Positions 42,076 to 50,506 of a stretch of 64,000 nucleotides of DNA are shown piece after piece. The position numbers and the translations under genes were made by a program. Where the stretch lies: the NCBI RefSeq assembly GCF_003947455.1, contig NZ_QHJH01000014.1, positions 17,588 through 81,587 on the forward strand. Direction: 5' to 3'. This DNA comes from Streptomyces sp. WAC 04229 (lineage in GTDB: Bacteria; Actinomycetota; Actinomycetes; Streptomycetales; Streptomycetaceae). Positions within the stretch are counted from its first letter, which is position 1, and the number at the start of each line of letters is the position of its first letter. The notes beneath the pieces are model-generated. The model had not been told where the DNA came from. It worked only from the letters and a program-made list of their open reading frames with translations, and did not search any database.

Positions 42076-43028
42076 CCCGGGCGACCGGGGCCCGACGCGG
42101 GCCGGCCCTCACGGTCCTCCTGATCCTCACCGGCTGCGCCACCGGCCCGTCCCTGGAGGACCGCGGGTCGGTCACCGCGCCGCCCGGCGACAGCCGACGG
42201 CTGACCGTCGGCTCCGCCGGATTCACCGAGAGCGACCTGCTGGCCCAGATGTACGCCCTGCTGCTGGGCGACGCCGGGTACGAGGCGTCGCTGATCACGG
42301 TCGCCAACCGCGAACTCTACGAACCCGCCCTGGAGTCCGGGCAGATCGACGTCGTCCCCGAGTACGCCGCCACCTTCGCCGACTGGCTGAACGCCAAGAG
42401 CCGCGGCGCCGACGCGCCCCCGGTCGGCTCGCCCGACCTGGACACCACGATGCGGGCGCTGCGCGGGCTGGCCGCACCCCGCGGACTCACCGTCCTGGAC
42501 CCCGGCCGGGCGGTGGACCAGAACGCCTTCGCGGTGAGCCGGTCCTACGCCCGCCGGCACGGTCTGAAGACCCTCGGCGACCTCGGGGACTCGGGACTGG
42601 AGGTGCGGCTCGCGGCGGGCGACGAGTGCGTGGAGCGGCCGTACTGCGCGCCGGGACTGCGCGAGACGTACGGCATCGACATCACGGCCGTCGACCCCAA
42701 GGGCGTCGGCACGACGCAGGCGAAGCGGGCGGTGCAGAACGGCGAGGACCAACTCGTGCTGACCACCACCACGGACGCCACCCTGGACGCCTTCGGCCTG
42801 GTGCTGCTCGCCGACGACAAGAAGCTCCAGAACGCCGACTACATCGTCCCGGTCGTCAACCGGGCCCGGGCGGGCGGCAAGGGCGTCACCAAGGCGCTCG
42901 ACAAGCTCAACGCGGTGCTCACCACGGCCGACCTGGCCGACCTGAACCAGCAGGTGGACAGCTGGCGCCGGCTGCCTCAGGACGTGGCCCGCTCCTACCT
43001 CCGGGACAAGGGCCTGCTGAAGGGCTGA
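42072..43028 (+). CDS. Betaine/choline-type substrate-binding lipoprotein (OpuCC-like)
   Basis: A 318-residue lipoprotein: lipobox LTGC with lipid cysteine C22 after a short signal peptide. The mature part is an OpuAC/ProX-like binding protein (LTVGSAGFTESDLLAQMYALLLGDAGYE, VVPEYAATFADWLN, TTDATLDAFGLVLLADDKKLQNADYIVPVVN). The ligand is a quaternary ammonium compatible solute; the precise one cannot be told. ATG overlaps the previous stop. It ends 17 bases from the converging ATPase gene. Confidence 0.9.
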   Translation: MTRATGARRGPALTVLLILTGCATGPSLEDRGSVTAPPGDSRRLTVGSAGFTESDLLAQMYALLLGDAGYEASLITVANRELYEPALESGQIDVVPEYAATFADWLNAKSRGADAPPVGSPDLDTTMRALRGLAAPRGLTVLDPGRAVDQNAFAVSRSYARRHGLKTLGDLGDSGLEVRLAAGDECVERPYCAPGLRETYGIDITAVDPKGVGTTQAKRAVQNGEDQLVLTTTTDATLDAFGLVLLADDKKLQNADYIVPVVNRARAGGKGVTKALDKLNAVLTTADLADLNQQVDSWRRLPQDVARSYLRDKGLLKG

Positions 43029-43045
43029 CGGCCCGCGGCACCCAC

Positions 43046-44200
43046 TCAGGCGTCCGCCACCGAGTCGAACGGCACCTCGTCCCGAGGCACCCCCAGCGCG
43101 TCCGCGTCGACCGACCTGCGCAGCGCCTCGTGCAGCTTGGCGGGTGTCAGGACGCCGAGGAAGCGGGCCCCGTCCAGTACCGCGACCCAGCCCGCGTCGT
43201 GCTGGAGCATCACCCCGAACGCCTGCTTCAGCGGCGCGCCCACCGGCACCCACGCCTTCATCCGGCGGGCGTGCGCGCCGACCGTCCCGTCCGCGCCGAG
43301 GTCGTCGACACCGACCCAGCCGTGCAGTTCGCCCTCGTCGTCCAGGACGACGGCCCACCGCGCTCCCCGCGCCCGCAGTCCGGCGGCGGCCCGCCCGGCC
43401 GGCTCGTCCAGCCGCGCCACCGGCGGCTGTTCCAGGTCGCCCGGCTCGATCTCGGTCACGGACAGCCGCTTCAGGCCGCGGTCCGCGCCCACGAAGGAGG
43501 CGACGTACGGGGTCGCGGGAGTGCCGAGCACCGCGCCGGGCGTGTCGTACTGCTCGATGCGTCCCTCCCCGTACACGGCGATCCGGTCGCCCAGCCGCAC
43601 CGCCTCCTCGATGTCGTGCGTGACCAGCAGCACCGTCTTGCGCACCGCGGCCTGCATCCGCAGGAACTCGTCCTGCAACTGCGCCCGCACCACAGGGTCG
43701 ACCGCCCCGAACGGTTCGTCCATCAGCAGCACCGGCGGATCGGCGGCCAGCGCCCGCGCCACGCCGACCCGCTGCCGCTGCCCGCCGGAGAGCTGGTCCG
43801 GATAGCGCGGCCCGAACTGGGCAGGGTCCAGGCCGACCAGGTCCAGCAGCTCGGCGGCCCGCTCCCGCGCCTTCGCCCGTTTCCAGCCGACCAGCGCCGG
43901 CACCGTCGCCGTGTTGTCCAGCACCGTCCGGTGCGGGAAGAGCCCCACCTGCTGGATGACGTACCCGATCCGCCGCCGCAGTCGCACCGGATCGACACTC
44001 GCCACGTCCTCGCCGTCCACGAGGATGCGCCCCGAGGTCGGCTCGATCAGCCGGTTGACCATCATCATCGTGGTCGTCTTGCCGCAGCCCGACGGGCCGA
44101 CGAGCGTGACCAGCTCGCCCTCGGCCACCTCCAGACTCAGGCCGTCCACGGCCGTCGTCCCGTCCGGATAGCGCTTGGTGACGTCCTCGAACCGGATCAT
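43046..44200 (-). CDS. Betaine/choline-type importer ATPase with CBS domains (OpuCA-like)
   Basis: A 384-residue ATPase: Walker A GPSGCGKTTTMMMVNRLIEPTSG, LSGGQRQRVGVARAL, Walker B VLLMDEPFGAVD, VTHDIEEAVRLGDRIAVY. The C-terminal part (about 260-365) is a CBS pair, which senses ionic strength in OpuA-type transporters. It should energise the permeases encoded at 40727-42075. Unusually, it is on the opposite strand and converges on them, so it has a separate promoter. Confidence 0.9.
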   Translation of the reverse strand: MIRFEDVTKRYPDGTTAVDGLSLEVAEGELVTLVGPSGCGKTTTMMMVNRLIEPTSGRILVDGEDVASVDPVRLRRRIGYVIQQVGLFPHRTVLDNTATVPALVGWKRAKARERAAELLDLVGLDPAQFGPRYPDQLSGGQRQRVGVARALAADPPVLLMDEPFGAVDPVVRAQLQDEFLRMQAAVRKTVLLVTHDIEEAVRLGDRIAVYGEGRIEQYDTPGAVLGTPATPYVASFVGADRGLKRLSVTEIEPGDLEQPPVARLDEPAGRAAAGLRARGARWAVVLDDEGELHGWVGVDDLGADGTVGAHARRMKAWVPVGAPLKQAFGVMLQHDAGWVAVLDGARFLGVLTPAKLHEALRRSVDADALGVPRDEVPFDSVADA

Positions 44201-44275
44201 GGCCTCACGCTAGACGCGGGCGCGGCCCGCCGCTCACCGGTGACGTCCCGTCGGAGGATGAACGGTTCAATCCGG

Positions 44276-44293
44276 TTTTGAAAAGTTTCAAAA
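44276..44293. promoter_or_regulatory. Rhamnose-regulon operator candidate 1 (rhamnosidase)
   Basis: TTTTGAAAAGTTTCAAAA is a perfect 8-2-8 palindrome. Its core fits TGAAANNTTTCA, also seen at rhaI and rhaT. It lies between the divergent OpuCA-like and rhamnosidase genes and upstream of the likely rhamnosidase promoter (TGGACA 44336-44341, 17-base spacer, TAGGTT 44359-44364). Confidence 0.65.
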
Positions 44294-44313
44294 GTCGTCT
44301 GAAGTGCAGCGGT

Positions 44314-44325
44314 CGAAATATTTCG
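44314..44325. promoter_or_regulatory. Rhamnose-regulon operator candidate 2 (rhamnosidase)
   Basis: CGAAATATTTCG is a perfect palindrome with the same GAAANNTTTC core, centred 35 bases from candidate 1. It may be a second, weaker regulator site. Confidence 0.5.
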
Positions 44326-44428
44326 GCTCGACCCGTGGACACCTGCCAGAACCGTCACTAGGTTCGCCGTCGTTCGTTCTGAATCGATACAACTTCCGGG
44401 AATACCGACGGCCGAAAGGGATGACGGC

Positions 44429-47400
44429 ATGGAGGACGGAGTGCACGGAGAGCACGAGGAGCGCACCACGGTGCGGCGCAGAACGGTCCTGGCCACCACG
44501 CTCGGCGCGCTGCCGGCGGTCATGGCCTACCAGACGGGCGCCGCGTCCCCCGCCACGGCCGCGCCGGTCGAGGCCCCCGCCGACGGGGGCGGCACCTCGG
44601 TGACCGGCCTGACCACGGAACACCGCACGAACCCGCTCGGCACCGACGCCCCCCGCCCGCGCTTCGGCTGGCGCACGCACTCCACCGCCCGGGGCCGCCG
44701 GCAGACCGCGTACCGGATCCTGGTGGCCACCGACCCGCGCCGCCTCGCCGCCGGCCGCACGGACGTGTGGGACAGCGGCCGCGTCACCTCGCCCGACTCG
44801 GTGGCCGTGCCCTACGCGGGGCCCGGCCTGCGCGCCACGACCCGCTACCACTGGACGGTGACGGTCTGGGACGAGCACGGCCGCGCCCGCACCGCCCCCG
44901 CCGCCCGCTTCGAGACCGGCCTGCTCGGCACCGACGGCGTCACCCACTGGGACGGCGCCCGCTGGATCGGCATGGCCGGCAAGGCGCCGAACAGCGCCGG
45001 CGCCCCACTCCTGCGCCGCCAGGAGCCGCTGCGCCGCGCCCGGGTCGCCGAGGCCCGGCTGTACGTCTCGGCGCTCGGCGTGTACGACGCGTACGTCAAC
45101 GGGCGGCGCGTCGAGGTACCGCACGGCGACGGCCGCACCGCCGAACTGCTGACCCCGGGCTGGACCAACTACGACGCCCGGGTCGACTACCTCACCTACG
45201 ACGTCACCGACCTGGTGGCGGCCGACCGTTCGCGGGTCACCCTCGGCGCGGTGCTCGGCAACGGCTGGTACAACAGCCGCGTCTCCGAGGGCAGCACGTA
45301 CTACTCGGCGGACGGCAACCCGCTCGCCCTGAAGGCGAAACTGCTGATCCGCTACACCGACGGCACCACGCAGAGCGTCGTCACCGCCCCGGACGACGGC
45401 TGGCGGGCCACCGACACCGGCCCCTGGCGCGCCGACGACATCTACGACGGCCAGACCTACGACGCCCGCCGGGAGCTGCCCGGCTGGGCGGCGGGCGGCT
45501 ACGACACCTCCGGCTGGGCCGAGGTCGCCGAACACGACCTCGCCGCCCGGTTCCCGGACGCCCAAGTCGTCGCCCATCCCGGCGAATCGGCCCGCATCGT
45601 GCCCGAGTGGGACCTGCGCCCACGCTCCGTCACGGTCCACACGGGCGTCACCGGCCAGGAGGGCAGCCCGAACGGCAGGGGCCGCGTCGTCGCCGACCCC
45701 GAGCGCACCGTCACCGACCCCGGCCGCGCCGCCCGCGCGCAGGTCGTCCTGCGGCCCGGCGAGACAGCGGTCCTCGACCTCGGCCAGAACATGGTCGGCG
45801 TCCCCCGCTACAGCCTGCGCGGCCCGTCCGGCGCCCAGGTCGTCCTCACCTTCGGCGAGATGCTCAACGACTCCAGCGCGGGCGCCGACGGCCCCGAGGG
45901 CTCCGTCTACCGGGCCAACCTGCGCTCCGCCAAGGCCACCAGCACCTACGTCCTCAAGGGCGACCCGAAGGGCGAGACGCACCAGGACTCCCTCACCTTC
46001 TACGGATTCCGCTACGTCTCCGTCACCACCACGGCCGAGGTCACGCTCACCGCGCTGACCGGCCGGGTCGCCACCTCCGCCGTCCACGACACCGGCACGG
46101 TCACCACCGACGACGCCAAGGTCAACCAGCTGATCAGCAACGTCCGGTGGGGGCAGCGCGGCAACTACTTCTGGGTGCCCACCGACTGCCCGCAGCGCGA
46201 CGAACGCCTCGGCTGGACCGGCGACACCCAGGTCTTCGCCGCCACCGGCCTCTACAACGCCGACGCCGTCACCTTCCTGAGCCACTTCCAGGACAACCTG
46301 ATCGACTCCCAGCGGATCTACGGCGTCGACGGCGCCCAGTTCACCGCCGTCTCACCGGGCAACCGCTACAACGCCGCGCAACCGGTCAGCGGCTGGGCCG
46401 ACTGCGGAGTGGTCGTCCCGTGGACGGTGTGGCAGATGACCGGCGACCGCACCGTCGTCGACCGCAGCTGGGAGGCGATGACCCGCTACGTCGACTGGAT
46501 CCGCGGCCGCAGCGCCGACGGCCACACCGGCCAGGGCGCCCTGTTCGCCGACTGGCTGGCCCCGCAGAGCACCGGCACCCAGCTCATGAGCGACGTCTAC
46601 TACGGCTACAGCGTCCGCCTGATGGCCCACATGGCCCGCGCCACCGGCCGCGCCGGCGAGGCCGACACCTACGACCGCCTCTTCGCCGGTATCCGCCGCG
46701 CCTTCATGGCCGCCTACCTGGACACGGCGGACGGCGAGGTCACCGTCCGCTCCAGCCGCGGCGGCAAACCGATCAACGGCCCCGACCCCGAGGACGACAG
46801 CCAGACCGCCCTGCTCTGGGTCCTCAAACTCGGCTTCTACGACACCGAGGCACAGCGCCGGGCCCTCGTCGGCCTGCTCGCGGAGAACATCGGCAACGAC
46901 GCCGCCCACAAGGAGGCCCACCCCGGCAGCACCCGCGTCCAGTACGCCGAGAACACCCTCTCCGTCGGCTTCCTCGGCGTGAACCTCCTCGCCCCCGTCC
47001 TCACCGACGAGGGCCGCGCCGACCTGGCGTACGCGCTGCTCCACCAGAACGCGATGCCGTCCTGGCTGTACTCCGTCGACAACGGCGCCACCACCATCTG
47101 GGAGCGCTGGAACTCGTACTCGAAGGAGGACGGCTTCGGACCGGTCGAGATGAACTCCTTCAACCACTACTCCTACGGCGCCGTCATGGAGTGGATGTAC
47201 GAGTCCATGGCCGGCATCGCCCGCGACCCGGACCACCCGGGCTTCCGGCACTTCCGGCTGCGCCCGCACCTCGACCCCACCGGCCGCATCAAGCACGTCA
47301 CCGGCTCGCACCTGTCGCCGTACGGCGAGATCCGCAGCGAGTGGACCGTACGCGGACGCACGGTCCACCACCGGGCCGCCGTCCCCGCCAACTCCACCGC

Positions 47401-47557
47401 CACCCTGCGCCTTCCCACGGCCGACCCGGACGGCGTCCGCGCGGGCCGGACCCCGCTGGCCCGGGTCGACGGGGTGGAGTACCTGGGCGCCGAGGACGGC
47501 ACCGTCTCCTACCGGCTGCCCTCCGGGCGCTACGAGGTGACGTTCCCGCTCGGCTGA
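44429..47557 (+). CDS. Exported alpha-L-rhamnosidase, GH78
   Basis: A 1042-residue GH78 enzyme. A Tat signal (R16-R-R-T-V-L) and an Ala-rich stretch precede an N-terminal Ig-like domain (about 60-185), a rhamnosidase_N beta-jellyroll region (185-370), a middle beta domain, and the (alpha/alpha)6 catalytic barrel. The hallmark FWVPTDCPQRDERLGWTGD places a catalytic acidic cluster near E592. The C-terminal beta sandwich follows. It cuts terminal alpha-L-rhamnose from plant or microbial glycans outside the cell and feeds the adjacent importer and catabolic genes. Its 3' end overlaps lutC by 28 bases on the other strand. Confidence 0.93.
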   Translation: MEDGVHGEHEERTTVRRRTVLATTLGALPAVMAYQTGAASPATAAPVEAPADGGGTSVTGLTTEHRTNPLGTDAPRPRFGWRTHSTARGRRQTAYRILVATDPRRLAAGRTDVWDSGRVTSPDSVAVPYAGPGLRATTRYHWTVTVWDEHGRARTAPAARFETGLLGTDGVTHWDGARWIGMAGKAPNSAGAPLLRRQEPLRRARVAEARLYVSALGVYDAYVNGRRVEVPHGDGRTAELLTPGWTNYDARVDYLTYDVTDLVAADRSRVTLGAVLGNGWYNSRVSEGSTYYSADGNPLALKAKLLIRYTDGTTQSVVTAPDDGWRATDTGPWRADDIYDGQTYDARRELPGWAAGGYDTSGWAEVAEHDLAARFPDAQVVAHPGESARIVPEWDLRPRSVTVHTGVTGQEGSPNGRGRVVADPERTVTDPGRAARAQVVLRPGETAVLDLGQNMVGVPRYSLRGPSGAQVVLTFGEMLNDSSAGADGPEGSVYRANLRSAKATSTYVLKGDPKGETHQDSLTFYGFRYVSVTTTAEVTLTALTGRVATSAVHDTGTVTTDDAKVNQLISNVRWGQRGNYFWVPTDCPQRDERLGWTGDTQVFAATGLYNADAVTFLSHFQDNLIDSQRIYGVDGAQFTAVSPGNRYNAAQPVSGWADCGVVVPWTVWQMTGDRTVVDRSWEAMTRYVDWIRGRSADGHTGQGALFADWLAPQSTGTQLMSDVYYGYSVRLMAHMARATGRAGEADTYDRLFAGIRRAFMAAYLDTADGEVTVRSSRGGKPINGPDPEDDSQTALLWVLKLGFYDTEAQRRALVGLLAENIGNDAAHKEAHPGSTRVQYAENTLSVGFLGVNLLAPVLTDEGRADLAYALLHQNAMPSWLYSVDNGATTIWERWNSYSKEDGFGPVEMNSFNHYSYGAVMEWMYESMAGIARDPDHPGFRHFRLRPHLDPTGRIKHVTGSHLSPYGEIRSEWTVRGRTVHHRAAVPANSTATLRLPTADPDGVRAGRTPLARVDGVEYLGAEDGTVSYRLPSGRYEVTFPLG

Positions 47558-48186
47558 CCGTCCACCAGCACCACCTCCAGGGTGCGCGGACCGTGCACCC
47601 CCTCGACCCGGTCCAGCTCGATGTCGCTGGTCGCCGACGGACCGGAGATCCACGTCAGCGGACGGGCCGGGTCGAGGCGTTCGAGGGCCTGCGGGACGGA
47701 GGAGACCACCTGGTCGGGCACGCGCACGACGCAGATGTGGTGGTCGGGCACGAGGGTGATCCGCCGGCGCCCCTGGTCGGGCGAGCCGTCCAGCACGATC
47801 GTGCCGGTCTCGGCGACGGCGACCGCGCAGCCGGTGACCACGCTGTCCACCCCGTCCAGAGCCGGCGCCGTACTCGCGGCCTCGTCCGGGACCGGGTTCG
47901 CCCCCGCCTCCGCCAGCCAGCCCGGCTCCAGCCCCGGCGGCACCACCACGCTCCGCGAGCCGCGCGCCGACAGCAGACCGGCCAGCAGCGCGGGCAGCTC
48001 ACCGTCCGCGCACCGGTGCACGATCGCCCGGTAGTCCGCGAGGTTCTCGGCGAGCAGCTCCACCGTCTGCCCGGTGGTCCGCCGCCCGTGCTCGCGCAGG
48101 TAGTCCCGTGCGACGGGCGCCTCGTCGGACGGCGCGTCCGCGAGGGCGCGCCGCACCCGGCCCAGGATGCGTTCCCTGCTGCTCAC
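47530..48186 (-). CDS. lutC: Lactate utilisation protein LutC (LldG/DUF162)
   Basis: A 218-residue LUD/DUF162-domain protein: SRERILGRVRRAL at the start, SVVVPPGLEPGWL, VTGCAVAVAETGTIVLDG, RRITLVPDHHICVV, and PLTWISGPSATSDIELDRVEGVHGPRTLEVVLVD. It is the third subunit of the iron-sulfur L-lactate dehydrogenase complex. GTG 48186 overlaps the lutB stop. Its own stop lies inside the 3' end of the rhamnosidase gene (28-base tail-to-tail overlap). The context says it oxidises lactate made from rhamnose. Confidence 0.93.
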   Translation of the reverse strand: MSSRERILGRVRRALADAPSDEAPVARDYLREHGRRTTGQTVELLAENLADYRAIVHRCADGELPALLAGLLSARGSRSVVVPPGLEPGWLAEAGANPVPDEAASTAPALDGVDSVVTGCAVAVAETGTIVLDGSPDQGRRRITLVPDHHICVVRVPDQVVSSVPQALERLDPARPLTWISGPSATSDIELDRVEGVHGPRTLEVVLVDGQPSGNVTS

Positions 48187-49676
48187 TTCGCCTCGTCCTT
48201 TCCGCCGTGCGTGCGCTGCCACCAGTCCCGGAACGGCTCCGGGGGCACCGGGGGCAGGTCCCGGCTGCCGCTCCACGCCCGTCCGGGGCCCGGCAGGGTG
48301 CGCGGATGCAGACGGCGGCTGCGCGAGGCCAGCCGCTGCCCGGTCCGCAGCGCCCCCGGACGGGTGAAGGCCCACCGCGCCGCCCGCATCGCCGCCCGTT
48401 CGGCGGCGTGGCCCCTCGCCGGTTTCAGCACGACCCGGTTGCCCTCCCGCACCGCGGGCCCGCCCTGCACCACCCGCTCCCGCAGATGCACCAGCACCTC
48501 GGGGATGTCGATGGCGACCGGGCACACCTCGTAGCAGGCACCGCACAGCGAGGACGCGTACGGCAGGGAGGCGTCGATCTCGCTGCCCGTGCCCCGCAGT
48601 TGGGGACTGAGGATGGCGCCGATCGGGCCCGGGTAGACCGAGCCGTAGGCGTGGCCGCCGGCCCGCTCGTACACCGGGCACACGTTCAGGCAGGCCGAAC
48701 AGCGGATGCAGCGCAGCGCCTGGCGGCCGACCTCGTCGGCGAGGGTGTCGGTGCGGCCGTTGTCCAGCAGGACCAGGTGGAAGGCGCGCGGGCCGTCCCC
48801 TTCCCCGGCCCGGCCGTCCCCGGTGCCCGTCCACATGGACGTGTACGGGTTCATGCGCTCGGCGGTCGAGGAACGGGGGAGGGTCTGGAGGAAGACCTCC
48901 AGGTCCCGCCAGGTCGGCACGGTCTTCTCGATGCCGACGACCGAGATCAGCGTCTCCGGCAGGGTCAGGCACATCCGTCCGTTGCCCTCGGACTCCACGA
49001 CCACCAGCGTGCCGGTCTCGGCGACCATGAAGTTGGCGCCGGAGATGCCGACCTTGGCCCGCAGGAACTTCTCCCGCAGGTGGAGCCGTGCCGCCTCCGC
49101 GAGTTCGGCCGGTGTGTCGGTCAGGCCCTCGGGCGCCGGGCGGCCCCACTCGCTCATCTCGGAGCGGAAGATGTCCCGGATCTCGCCCCGGTTGCGATGG
49201 ATGGCCGGCACCAGGATGTGCGAGGGCCGGTCCTTGCCCAACTGCACGATCAGCTCGGCCAGATCGGTCTCGTAGGCGCGGATGCCCCGGGCCTCCAGCG
49301 CCTCGTTGAGACCGATCTCCTGCGTCGCCATCGACTTGACCTTGACGACCTCGCTCTCACCGGTCTCCTCGACCAGCCGGACGACGATCTCGTTGGCCTC
49401 GTCCGCGTCGGCGGCCCAGTGCACCGTCCCGCCCGCGGCCGTGACCGCCTCCTCCAGCTGCACCAGATACCGGTCGAGATGGCGCAGGGTGTGGTCCTTG
49501 ACGCGCTTCCCGGCCTCACGCAGCTCCGCCCAGTCGTCCAGTTCCGCGACCGCGCGGGCCCGCTTGTCCCGGATGGTGTGCGTGGCGTGGCGCAGGTTGC
49601 CGCGCAGCGTGGTGTTGCCCACGGCCTCCCGCGCCGCCTCGGGAAAGGCCGGCATCCCCAGATACGTCCCGCTCAT
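48183..49676 (-). CDS. lutB: Iron-sulfur lactate oxidation protein LutB (LldF)
   Basis: A 497-residue protein. The LUD domain (about 60-300) contains KVKSMATQEIGLNEALEARGI and AKVGISGANFMVAETGTLVVVESEGNGRM. Two 4Fe-4S motifs follow, CIRCSACLNVCPVY near residue 320 and CGACYEVCPVAIDIPEV near 375. With LutA and LutC it passes electrons from L-lactate. ATG 49676 overlaps the lutA stop (ATGA). Confidence 0.94.
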   Translation of the reverse strand: MSGTYLGMPAFPEAAREAVGNTTLRGNLRHATHTIRDKRARAVAELDDWAELREAGKRVKDHTLRHLDRYLVQLEEAVTAAGGTVHWAADADEANEIVVRLVEETGESEVVKVKSMATQEIGLNEALEARGIRAYETDLAELIVQLGKDRPSHILVPAIHRNRGEIRDIFRSEMSEWGRPAPEGLTDTPAELAEAARLHLREKFLRAKVGISGANFMVAETGTLVVVESEGNGRMCLTLPETLISVVGIEKTVPTWRDLEVFLQTLPRSSTAERMNPYTSMWTGTGDGRAGEGDGPRAFHLVLLDNGRTDTLADEVGRQALRCIRCSACLNVCPVYERAGGHAYGSVYPGPIGAILSPQLRGTGSEIDASLPYASSLCGACYEVCPVAIDIPEVLVHLRERVVQGGPAVREGNRVVLKPARGHAAERAAMRAARWAFTRPGALRTGQRLASRSRRLHPRTLPGPGRAWSGSRDLPPVPPEPFRDWWQRTHGGKDEAK

Positions 49677-50428
49677 ACGGCCGCCGCCTCCTCCGTGCTC
49701 GCCAGGATCTCCGCGATGTGCACCGGGCGCATGCCCGTGCGCAGCCGCGTCATCGTCCCGCCGATGTGCATCAGGCAGGAGTTGTCCGCGGCGCACAGCA
49801 CGTCGGCGCCCGTCGACTCGGCGTTGCGCACCTTGTCCGCGCCCATCGCCGCCGACACGTCGGAGTTCTTCACGGCGAAGGTACCGCCGAACCCGCAGCA
49901 CTCCTCGGCCCCCGGCAACTCCAGCAGGTCCAGGCCCTTCACCGCCTCCAGGAGCCGCCGGGGCCGGTCGCCCAGGCCCAGGCTCCGCAGTCCGTGGCAG
50001 GTCGGGTGGTAGGTCACCGTGTGCGGGTAGTACGCCCCGACGTCCGTCACCCCGAGCACGTCCACGAGGAACTCCGTCAGCTCGTACGTCTTCGGCACCA
50101 CCGGCGCCAGCGTCGCCGCGAGCGTCTCCCCGCGCCCCTCCGCCCGCGCCCGCTCGCCCATGCGCGGATACAGCTCCCGCACCATCGCGCCGCACGAACC
50201 CGACGGCGTCACGACCGCGTCGTACTCCGCAAAGACGTCGGCGAAGCGCCGGGCCAGCGGCTCGGCGTCGTGCCGGTAACCGGTGTTGTAGTGCGCCTGT
50301 CCGCAACAGGTCTGCGCCATCGGGAAGTCGACGTCGACGCCCAGTCTGGTGAGCAGCCTCAGCACGGCACGGCCGGTGTCCGGATAGAGCGTGTCGTTGA
50401 CGCAGGTCAGGAACAGGGCGACACGCAT
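49673..50428 (-). CDS. lutA: Iron-sulfur lactate oxidation protein LutA (LldE)
   Basis: A 251-residue protein of two CCG domains: AQTCCGQAHYNTG (C41/C42) and PGAEECCGFGGTFAVKN, the ligands of its unusual Fe-S cluster. It is the first gene of lutABC, part of the L-lactate to pyruvate system. ATG 50428 has AGGAG upstream. It lies 78 bases after rhaB on the same strand, with a palindrome between (50448-50458) but no regulator gene of its own, so it is likely read from the rhamnose promoter at least in part. Confidence 0.94.
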   Translation of the reverse strand: MRVALFLTCVNDTLYPDTGRAVLRLLTRLGVDVDFPMAQTCCGQAHYNTGYRHDAEPLARRFADVFAEYDAVVTPSGSCGAMVRELYPRMGERARAEGRGETLAATLAPVVPKTYELTEFLVDVLGVTDVGAYYPHTVTYHPTCHGLRSLGLGDRPRRLLEAVKGLDLLELPGAEECCGFGGTFAVKNSDVSAAMGADKVRNAESTGADVLCAADNSCLMHIGGTMTRLRTGMRPVHIAEILASTEEAAAV

Positions 50429-50447
50429 CGCGACTCCTCGTGTTCGA

Positions 50448-50458
50448 TCATCGGATGA
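50448..50458. promoter_or_regulatory. Palindrome before lutA
   Basis: TCATCGGATGA (5-1-5) lies 20 bases upstream of lutA, between rhaB and lutABC. It could be a site for separate control by a distant lactate regulator. It does not match the TGAAANNTTTCA motif. Confidence 0.35.
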
Positions 50459-50506
50459 ATGATGGGTGCAGGTTAGTCCGCACGGCGGCACCGGGGGAGT
50501 CCCGGT

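Noticed and set aside
44767..48534. A 1255-residue plus-strand frame inside the rhamnosidase and lut genes
   Set aside because: Arg/Pro-rich shadow in the wrong frame of GH78, without any recognisable motif.
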